Assembly: GCF_004798865.1 (NCBI RefSeq)
Contig: NW_025336114.1
Location: forward strand, 310,001 to 374,000
Direction: 5' to 3'
DNA length: 64,000 nt
From: Varanus komodoensis
Taxonomy: Eukaryota > Chordata > Lepidosauria > Squamata > Varanidae
The position numbers and the translations under genes were made by a program. Below the pieces are notes generated by a model, which saw nothing but the letters and a program-made list of their open reading frames with translations, had not been told where the DNA came from and ran no database searches. Shown here piece after piece: positions 12,901 to 24,300 of this stretch (positions are counted from its first letter, which is position 1; each line of letters opens with the position of its first letter).

Positions 12901-15313
12901 GTACATTGCAACACACATTATAGCACCATGCCTGCTGATTGTTTAATATGCTGTGGCCCTGACGCAATATGATGATTATCTTGTGCCAAAATCCTCTTTT
13001 AATTTAAATATATTTCCTACTACAAGACTAAATATTCTGCTGTATCATTATTTACACTTTGCTTTCTGTTCTGTTTTTTCAATGTAATTAAATTTTACCA
13101 TTTTGTGCATATTTCTTTTAAGGTTGAATCTCCAAAAATTATTTAAAAATCCTGGTAAATAAGCTTCATTTAGTTGCAGCTGCTTAGAAAACATTTTGTT
13201 TGAAACTTAGATAAACAGTTAAGCTCTTTAGATCAGACCAACATCTACTTCAGCATCTTATTTCAAATAGTGATCAGCCACTTGCTTCCACAAGCAATGC
13301 ACAGAGACAGCCATCTCCCACAGCCACTGTGCATCCCCTACCACATTCACAACAACTGGTACTTGGAGACCTATTGTCTCTGAACTCAGAGATTCCTGTT
13401 ACATATTGTGGCAAATAGTAGTTGATAGAGCTATCTTCCAAATTACATAATTGTTGTTTTTAAGACTACCATCCATTGGGTTATCCATTTCTAATTAAAC
13501 TGACTAATCTAATTAAACTGAATGACCCAAGTCAACAGGCATTAGTACATCTTGTGAGAACAAATTTTATAATCTCTTTTCTGCATTTTTCCTTAAAAAA
13601 AGGACAGGTGAACAATATACAGTATTTTTAATGTAGCTGCACCATAGATGCACTAGTATTACACTATTGGCCAGTTTATATTCAGTGCCTTTAAAAATAA
13701 ATCCTAGCTTGAAATTTGCCTCTTTCACTGCTGCCATGAACAATCTTGATGTTTTTCCACTGAATTATCCATTATGACCCCAGCTCCCTTTCCTGGTTAC
13801 TTGCTGCTAATTTTGAACCCATCAATAAATACATGAAATTATTTTTTAATGTGCAAAATTTTACACATCATAGTTTCTTAGCTTCTAAAAAAGATGGAAG
13901 GCCATTTACAAAATAAATAAAACAAACTTTGAAATAGTTAGCACAATTATCCATTAAAATACAGCTACCCCATAAAACAATAAAAACATCAGGTTTCACT
14001 AGAGAGCATTCTGCCGTTGGGGTGATCTCCAGTGAGGTTTTTTTTTCCCCTTGTTGCCATCCTCTCTTGTGGTAGACATTCTAAGCAGGGCCTCAGAAAT
14101 TGTAAGGTATGAATAGGTTAATAGCAAGAGAGATTAGATACTGTAGTCACAAGCTAATGAGGTTTCATAAATTAAAATCTGCATCTTGAATAGGGCTTGG
14201 AAATAAAAGGTAGACAGTGCAAATGGAATGGCAGCCAATGGAATCGGTGTTTTACGCTCAGACCTTCTGGTCTTGATTATCAATTTGACGGCTGAATTTT
14301 GCACAAGCTGCAGTTTCTGAGAATTGAGGAAACCTCACTTTAGGTGCAGCAATTAAGCTGCAGGCTTCTTAGAGCATAGATTACTCAAACTATGTTATTT
14401 CAGGCCAGATAGTGGCATAGCTGGGCCACCAGCCAAAGCTTCTAGAAGGCACTCTGTACCTGTGAGGCCACCTGGGCATCCAGAGGCAGTGATAGTTCCA
14501 GCAGAAGCCTCAAATGACTATGCTGCTTTTTCAGGGAGAATGCAAACTCTTTCAGAATAGGCTGATTACCATTTTTCTTTTAATAAAGCCTCATTTGCTG
14601 TTTTGTTACCCATTCATCTACATTGGAGAGATTATTTTGGAGTTTGCCTCAGTCTACTTGGGAATTTTTCCATCCTAAACAACTCTAGTATCATCTGCAA
14701 ATGTGGTTTATTCTACTGTTTACCTCTTGCTCCAAATAATTTAAATAACACCAGCTCTAATACAAAGTTGGTCCTGCTTCTTCACTGATACCTAGTGCTC
14801 TGCATCCTGTTCTTATTTATTTGTTTATTTAAACATTTTTATGCCGCCCCATTCGCCGAAGCCTCTGGGCGGCTTTTAACACTTATCTTTCCACATGGGA
14901 CTGATATAAAATGAATAGGCCTGTACTTTTAAAAAAGCTTTTTAGTAGTTGACACCACTAAACCTTAGTTTTGTATTTTTATCTTTTTTATTCATATTGT
15001 ATTTTTAATTGTTATTTTATTGTGGTTTATTTATCTTATGATCGTGAGCCACCCAAAGGTGCTGTGACACAATAGGCAGCATACAATTTTAATAAATAAA
15101 TAAATAAAGTCTTGGTTCTACCTCTCTGCCTCATCTCATGATCCCTGTTAAAAAAAGGTTCTTACAGTCTCTTATAAGGAAGCCCATTTTTGTGAAAGAT
15201 TGCATATTTGTAATCAAGAAATGCTTGTCTTTGTAGGTTACCCAGCTCAGCCAATGGAACAAAGATCACTTCAAATACCACCTCAGCTTTTGCAACATGG
15301 GCAGCAGCAGCAA

Positions 15314-15345
<32 letters not shown>

Positions 15346-18300
15346 ACAGCAACAGCAACAGCAGCCACCACCACCGCCGCTGCCGCCGCCGCCGCCACCA
15401 CCACCACCACCACAACCCACATCTCAGCAGACACCAACCCAACAGCAACAAATGATGATGATGCTTATGATGCAACAGGATCCTAAATCTGTCAGGCTTC
15501 CTATTTCCCAAGGTGTCCATCAGCCTAGGGGTCCTCTGAATGTAGAGACTCAAAGAATGCCAATGCAACAAGGGGGCAACATGTCATTGATGGTTAGTCT
15601 GCAAGGTCCTGGTTCGGTACCTCCATCTCCTGATAAGCAAAGAATTCCAATGCCAAACAATTCAGCTCTGGTGAACAGTGTGCGGAAGATGGTATATACA
15701 GATAATGCACAGAACCCTAATAGCTCTCCCTTGAGAGAAGCTTCTTCAGTGCCCTCTGTTTCAGAAGGAAATGGGGCTGAAGTTCCTCCAGCATCAGGGC
15801 CTCAAAATAACATACCATCTCATTTAATAGTTTCACAAAACCAGCTAATGATGGCAGGGCCAAAGCCTGGACCTTCTCCAATGTCAGCTCCCCAGGGTGC
15901 AAGCCCGCAGCAGCAGTCTAATTCCCTTCCTGGCTCTCATCCACACCACTTTCAAAATGTTGCTACCACATCACAGACATCCAGACCTAAAACACCCAAC
16001 AGGGCAAGTCCAAGACCATACTATCCTCAAACTCCTAATAATCGTCCACCAAGCACAGAGCCATCAGAAATCAGTTTATCTCCAGAAAGACTGAATGCTT
16101 CAATTGCAGGTCTCTTTCCTCCTCAAATTAATATTCCTTTGCCTCCTAGGCCTAGTCTTAATAGAGGATTTGATCAGCAGGGTCTTAATCCAACCACTTT
16201 GAAGGCCATTGGGCAAGCACCGTCCAGTCTCACAATGAACAGCCAGTCAAGCTTTGCTTCCCCACAAATACATAAATTGGACCCTATGACTATTAATTCT
16301 GGAAAGCAAACTAATGCTAGTGGGGCAAAGCGTGCTAGTCCAAGTAACAGTAGAAGGTCCAGTCCTGGATCCAGTAGAAAAACCACACCAAGCCCTGGGA
16401 GACAAAACTCAAAAGCAGCAAAGCTAGCTTTGACATCACAGCAGAGTCCAGCACTCATGCAGAACATGGACTTACAGAGAAATATGATGGTTGGTCCACC
16501 TTCTTTGCAAACACCTATACCTGGAAGTTTTCAAAATAATGGTATGCTTACTGCTCAGAACTCTGCAATCCCCATGTCTGGTATTATGACTGGAATTCCT
16601 GAGGATAACAAAGAAAGCTTCAATGTCTCTCAAGACAGTGCATGCCAAAATATGCAGCTTGTCCCAGTGAATAAAGATCATCACAACATTGAGTTAAAAG
16701 GTGGTCCTGGCCAAGATGCCAAAGTAATGGTTCATGAAGAGCAACAGAAAAGAGATGTCCCTTCTACAGAATCCAGCAAACTTCTCAGTCTGGAAGAAAA
16801 TAACAGTGTTATTTCTCCAGCTATGCGGGAAGCACCAACATCCTTAAGTCAGCTTCTTGACAATTCTGGAGCTCCTAATGTTACCATCAAACCATCTGGT
16901 GTCCCTGGTCTTGAAGTGCCTCCAACAGTGACGTGTGCAGATGAATTTAAAAAGATTTCTGCCATTCCTCCTTCCCAGCAAGATCCTCCTCCTAGCAAAG
17001 ACCCTATTTGTACTCTAGGTTTGCCTTCAAATATTGAAGCCTCTCAAGTGCAACAAGATCCAGGAGACATAAATTCCAATGTTTCTCAGAGCATATCTCC
17101 AGTCATACAGAGACCTGTTAGCTCTTCTATTTCAACATCACTCCCACCTAATCAGATAACTGTATTTGTAACTTCCAACCCCATTACATCATCATCTAAC
17201 ACATCAGCATCATTGCCCTCTCATTTACAGCCTACCTTAATGCCTACTGTTGTCACAATGCCTAATGTGGGTAATAAAGTTATAACTTCTGAAGGACAGA
17301 CAGCAGTTCAGTCTAATGCACGACCTCAGTTCATTACTCCAGTTTTTATAAATTCATCCTCAATAATTCAGGTTATGAAAGGATCTCAGCCAAGTACAAT
17401 CCCTGCAACCCCAATGACTTCTAGCTCCAATCTAATACCACAGTCTGTTGCAGTTGTTGGTTCTTTGCATTTACCCCAGAATATAAAGTTCTCATCGGGG
17501 CCTTCTTGCTCGTCTTCTAATACTTCTGTCTCCAGTATGCCATCAAGCCGGTCACTCATTATTAATTCTCCAGCAACTCCTATTCAGCTTCCTTCTCTCT
17601 CATCAACAGCTCCTTCAAGCACTTCTTCGCATCCTTCCATTCAGCAAGTCAAAGATTTTAATTCAGAGGAGATAAATTCTCAGACTTGTGTGTCTGTTGA
17701 TCCATCCACTGAAGCAGCCTCACAGCCTGGAGCTGTGGTTTCTCCACCTTGTCCGCATAGCCCTGGATCTTCCATCAACAGAAGAAGTCCAGTTTCCTCT
17801 ACTAAGGGAAAGGGGAAGGTGGACAGAATTGGTCAGTTTTTGCTGACAAAAGCATGCAAGAAAGTAACAGATTCCCTTGAGAAAGGGGAAGAACAGTATA
17901 TTGTGGAGGGAGAATTAGAAGGTCAGGAACAAGATATTTCAATCCCTAACAGTCTGGAAATTGAGCAGTTACCTGTAGAACTCGAAGACAGTGCTGTGGC
18001 ATCTCCAGCCCCCTCTCTCTTGAAACAAAGCACTTCTGGAACTGCCCATTTAAGTCCTAGCACTACTGCTACTGTTTCTGCCTCTATACCTCTAAGTTTA
18101 CCAGGGAGCACGCCTTCCACCAATGTACACTCAGTGGTAACTACTCCTGTGATCTCTGACATCCTATCTTCAATTCCAAATACTAATGGTAACCCTGGTT
18201 GTTTACCAGCAGAGCAAGTTGGGATTGGAGCAGAGGATGAGAAAGCTGAAGCCCACAATGAATTACCACAGAACATGGGTATGTACTACTTTGAATACTT

Positions 18301-21300
18301 GGTGATATTCATGTTTCCTTCCAGAAATGCATCTGCAGCATGTGCAACATTCTGTCTCTAAGGAGTATGAATTAGAGTTGTGGGGCACAATGGGTGTGTT
18401 TGAGGCCTGATATGGTACAGTTGAAAACTTTGGGGAAAATGGTGTGCTGTGCAGGAGATCCGTTATTGAATACTTTCTTTTTAATATTGACCTGGTTCAC
18501 ATGTAACAGCAACCCTAAGTATGAGTTAAATCATGGACTGTTGTTCAATTGCGGATTGTTATGTGTAAATTCTGCACTCTGGCTTAATTATGAGTTGTTA
18601 ACCACAAACTTTTGTAACCCAACAATAAACTATGGGTGCTCTTCCTGAGTTATTCATGGTTAACAATCCATTGTTAAACTGTGGTGCAGAGTTTACATGT
18701 AATGACGGCCCATGATTCAATACCAACCCACATACTGGGTTATTGTTAAAGCAGACCTAAGTGTAACAATCTTTTTAAGCACACTGTTTTAATAGTATTT
18801 CAGTCCTTTGCAAATGTCTCTGATAAAGTATCAGAGGTAGTAATATTAGTGATAATAACAGTGGGGATCTCTGAGGAATCTGTTTGGATTCCCCTGGAAT
18901 TGGCTCACTGGGCTCCAGTCTGCTTTGCAGCAGCCCTGAATCTGAATTTCTGGTGAGTGCACGCAACAGGGAGCTTGCCAGGAATTGAACCCCATCCACT
19001 GTGCAAGCAGCATTTCTCTTCCAGGACACCTGAGTTACCCAAATGGTGGCAGAAGAGGGAACCAGCTAGTGGTCATGCAGGGCCATGACCAGCCTCCTTT
19101 CACATCAGGAGCAGCTGCCCAAATAGGTGCTACACACAGTACAGAAGAGGGATGCTCCATGCCACATACAGCAGCTGTTTGGGCTGATGCAGAAGGAGGT
19201 TGGTCATGCGAGCCTTGCCAGGAACAGAGCTCTGTGTGACAACTAGCAGCCTCCCTCTTCTGCACCAGCCACAGTAGCCTTTGTGCTGGTGCACCTGACG
19301 TTGAAGGAGGTTTCCAGCTGTGCAGCCTTCATTTCACAAGTGTTCAGACTTCCTCTCAGCTCAGCTCACTTTGCAAGACCAGCCAAGCTTGAGAGAAAGT
19401 CTGTGAATGCTAGAGGGATGGATTCCTCTAGGGTTCATCACAACCCTAAGTAGTAGTACAATGGTGTTTGACTGGATTATTAAGCAAGCAACACCATTGG
19501 CATGATATTGGGAAAAGTCCTTTCTAGTCTTTCAGATACGGAACATTCCCAGGTATTTAGTCCTAGAGCAAATCTGAGAATATGCTTATGGCTATTTATC
19601 AGGAAGTTAGCCTGAGAATTTTTTTTCTGCTAAAGTGTAGTTTGTTCTATAGCTTGTTCACACAAGGTAACAGCCTTCTGTGATTTCATATCCATGGAGG
19701 CTGTCACATCAGGCCAGGTGCCATTTTCTCATGGTGCCTGCAGCTGCCTGGCACTATGAGTGGTTCTGCCATGCAAACTTAGGTGATAGGGTTTGATGGT
19801 TAGACAACCCTCAGATAACTTTAAAACATAATTTAACTATGATATTTGTAAAAATCAAAGTCTGCTGTTAACCTTTGTGTTAATTTTCTTTTGTCTTCAG
19901 TGGGTCTAAATGCAATTTATACATATAACTGGCTTTTCAGGACATCCATGTTTATACTCTAGTTTTAGTTATCATTATTTTATGCTAAGAAGGCCTGGAT
20001 TTTAAAAAAATGGATCCTTTTTAACTGTTCAAAAGATTTTCTGTATTTATTTAGAATTTTTGTATGCCGTCTCATCTCTTATAGCCTCGGGACAGCTCAC
20101 ATAAATAAATAAACATAATACAAATACAATTAAAACCCAGAAACACCCTGGCTGCACAGATATTATTAATCGTTGTTAAAACATTGTTTAAATAAAAAGG
20201 TCTTAGCCTGGCGCCGAAAAACAAATAACGACGGCGCCAGACGAACCTCTCTGGGGAGCGCATTCCACAGATGGGGCGCCACCGCAGAGAAAGCCCTCCT
20301 CCGGGTACTTTGCCTCCTGATGTCTCTCACGGAGGGCTCCCGAAGGAGGGCCTCTGCTGCCGATCTCAAGGGGCGGGAGGGCAAATATGGAAGCAGGTGT
20401 TCCTTTAGGTATCCAGGTCCCAAACCATTAAGGGCTTTATAGGTGATTACCAGTACCTTGAATTGAGCCCAGACTTTGATGGGGAGCCTGTGAAGCTGAT
20501 AGAGGACTGGGGTTATATGAGAATAATGCCCAGTCTCCATCAGTAACCTGGCTGCTCTATTTTGCACCATCTGAAGTTTCCAGACTGTCTTCAAGGGCAA
20601 CCCTATGTAGAGCGCACTTGACTTATATCATAACTTGGGACATAAATCAGTTTTCCCTTCAATGTTTTCAACATTATTTTCCACAATTACAACATCCATA
20701 CCTTATAATATAATGGGAAACAGTCTGTTTTCTTTAGTGTTTTGCTAATAAAATAGCATTAGTGCTTAGTCTTAGCCTATTTTATATGTGGCTTTTTCTT
20801 TTCTTAAGACAAAAAGGTGCATTGGTAACTTCTGATTTATCTTGTTTTAGCATCTTCAAGTCAGATATTAGTTGCAACTCCTGAAAGTACCATTCAAAGA
20901 ACAGGTACATTTTACTTTAGTTTTGATAATGCTGAAATATTTCCTAAGAGAATTAATGCATGCATAGAATTCCTTTTATTTCACATATCTGCAAAATTAT
21001 TTTAAGTGATACTGGGAAGAGGACAGCTCTTTGTTGTCATATTACACTGAAGAATGTTTAATAAACATTTCTTTGGAGGGCAGGCTCTATTGCTTGAATT
21101 TCTTCCAAGGATAGAAAGTGTACTTTGGTAACTGCAGGTGCATGTAGTTTTGGGATATGTTTGTGAAAGGATTATTTTTTAAATAAGTTTAGAGAATAGT
21201 GAGATAGGGTCAGAGGATTTTTCTTAGAAAGTATAAAAATGTGCTTTAAATAAATTGGCTATCCCTGCTGAATTCTGTCGCATGGGCACCCTATTTTTCA

Positions 21301-24300
21301 GAGCATGGTCTGGAGGACAGAAGTTTATGTGGCTGGACAGTGGGTCCCCCACCAATTAGTCAGGCTTCATAGCAAAACCAGCTATATCTAACAATAAGAA
21401 CAACACTGATCATAATACTTATTGCTGGATGCTTAGGCAGAGCAAAGCTGCAGGCCCCATTTACACATTAGGGGTATTCACAGAAAAAAGAAATGCTTAG
21501 GATAGGAAGACAATTTGCCTTAATCCACTTCAACCTTAGTTAGGAAAACCCAAATATGCTTCCCCACTGACTGTAATGAGAAATTAAAACATTGCTGCAT
21601 CTTAGATTATAATTTGAGGACACTTGTAGGCACATTAGCCTCTTTGGAAGGGATAAAGCCTGTCATATTTCAGACAGATCAATAAAGGTAGCATTGTGTT
21701 ATAGGTACTTTTAAGTTGATTTGGAGGCTGGCAAAATTTTTGGAAAGTTGTGGTGAGAATGACCTTGCCACTCCTGCTCCTACCTCTTCTCCAAGAAACT
21801 GCTTTGGTGCAACATAAATTTTGCCACATTTTTGCATCTTTCTTTATGAATTACTCACAGACTGAAAGAGTTCTAAAACAACAACCACAACACTTGAAAT
21901 TAAAATCAAATGCAGGTGCAAGGACCAGAATGTGGGAACACTTGAAAAAACACAAAGAGCAAGATTTCATTAAAAAGTGGAATGCAAAGGACTGGATTTT
22001 TAGAGTAAGGAGACCCACTGTGATGTAGTGGTTAGTGTGTTGGATTGGAGAACTGCGAGTTCCAGGTTCTAGTCCCTGCTCAGTCATAGAGCTCACTGGG
22101 TGACAGTCAGACTCTCAGCCTAACCATGCTCCAGGGTTGTCATTGTGAGGATAAAATCAAGAGGAGGAGGGGGATTAAGTATGGCACCTTGAGTTCCCTG
22201 AAAAAGTTAAAACACTGGGATTTAAAATTAATTAACTAACTAAGGACTTTAGAAAGAATAATCCAGGTTGGAAAGTTTCTTAGGGAAGTATTGTTTAAGA
22301 CTTACTCAAAGGTTTAGATCACATATCTCCATGACTACTTAACGATACACCTTTTCAGTATTCCTGCTCAGTAGAGAATAAAGCATCACTGGAGAGAGCC
22401 CCGATAACTTCATTCCCTTGCGGGAAGCTGGAACTGTCAGGCAGAAAACTGCACCCTTTCCTCATACTTTCCTTTTACGGAGAGCTGAGAGTAGGAAATG
22501 TATCTATTTTAAACTATGTCCAACTTTTTGAAAATCTTCAGAAACAGCCTGATTCAAGACTTAACTTCCTTCTGACCAGCTCTAAAGCACTCTGAACTGA
22601 GTGTGATCAGTTTTAGATGGGATCCAAAGTTAATGAATATATCCCCTTTGTACATGAAAATGTGGGAAATCAGAATTTCTTGGAATGTGATTTTTCCCTG
22701 AAAAAGGTAAACATCTTAAACATACTTGGTGTAAAAGTAGGCAAAGTTGCAGTTCATCTGATCTTCACTGAACTTCCAACCAGTTATGGGAACAGATGTA
22801 GAAAGATTGTGAATTGAGTATAGCAGACCTGTTAGAGTTAAAACTGGCCTCCATTTTGTTACATCAAAATTCCTATAATGCATCACCATTCTACTTATAT
22901 CTGCTTGGAAGATATTGATGATTTCTTTGAACAGTAAGTTAGAGGCACTGAATTTTCTCTCTTTGTGTCTTTCAGAACTGGAAGCAAATTCTGCCATTAT
23001 TTCTGGCTTAACGTAAGTAATGACTTTTAAAATGTCAGGAAAGAATTTGTGTGGAAATGTGCATATTGCTGTATTTGAGGTGATCCTTCATGAAACCCTT
23101 TTTCCTTCTAGCAATCTGCCTAAAATAGAGAAAACAGTAACTGAAGGGCAGATCTTGAGATAAATGGAATTATATCTAAATGATATTTTGCACCTTGGAG
23201 TTATTTCAGTTATTGGCATAAGTTATGGTTCATATAAAAGTAAGACTGTTTCCCCTTGGTCATAAACCAGTATAAGAACTGTGTCTTAAGGGGCTTAACA
23301 AACCAAAGTCTTACCTCTCCGTCACCTATGGTACTCCCCCAGACTAGAACTAAATATCGGGAACCAAGGACTATTTCCCTTCTTTCATGCATGATTTCTA
23401 GAAGATTGGAGGTGAGTTCAGCCTGGCTTTCCTGGAACAAGAGTGTTTTGCTTAAAAATAATTGTACTTGTCAGACCTTCAGCCTAAAGAGAATGCAGTG
23501 TTCCAGGCGTTCATCTTATCTGCCTCATTCCCTTGAAGGACTGACCCAGTGTGTTTATTAATAGAATAGCTCTGTCCTTGGTTACTTAAATGTTCACCTG
23601 CTAAAATTTCTATAAACACATGAAGTAAAAGAATTTAGTGCTCATATTATGTGGCCAAAGCTATCAATATTTTCTTCTGGCCTGTATCATGTGTAAACAC
23701 ATAGCTGTTAACATCTTACTTTTATCAGTAATGAGCCAAAGGAGAGTTGTGAGAAGTCTAAAACTCCAAGTAGAAGAAATTCACGAACAGAGGAGTCTTC
23801 AGCAGTGCAGGAAACTATAGAGAATGGTCAACGCAAGAGGTCCTCCAGGCCAGCATCAGCATCCAGCACTGCAAAAGGTAGGAGACAGTCTACGCAGCAA
23901 AGAAGCTGCTTTTGCATACAAATTGCACCGACTCTGCTTGCCTTTGAAGTTAAATTTAGTGTGATGCTTTATCACAGAGTTACATGGAACAGTCACATCA
24001 TCTGGGTCGCATCATCTGTGATGGTTTTCTCTTTTCAGCTGTAGATTTTTCTACAATGCTACATGCAAGACTTGCAAATGAAGAAAATAGCTTGACAAGT
24101 AATTTAGGAATGTCTGACAGACAAGTATTTGAAGCAGGGGTGGGCAACCCATAGACTTTATGCAGCCCTTTGCTGCTGTCTGTGGGACCTGCCAGCCCCA
24201 GGGAGATCCAGCTCCAGAAAAATCACCTGTCCGTTGCTTCTCATAGCAATGGCAGCCCAACAATCCTGATTGGATTTGGATGATGGAGGAGGCTTGGCTT

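Noticed and set aside
15162-15571. Minus-strand ORFs rich in Val/Ala or Leu/Trp
   Set aside because: They are antisense readings of the NCOA6 CAG/CCN tract with no independent support.
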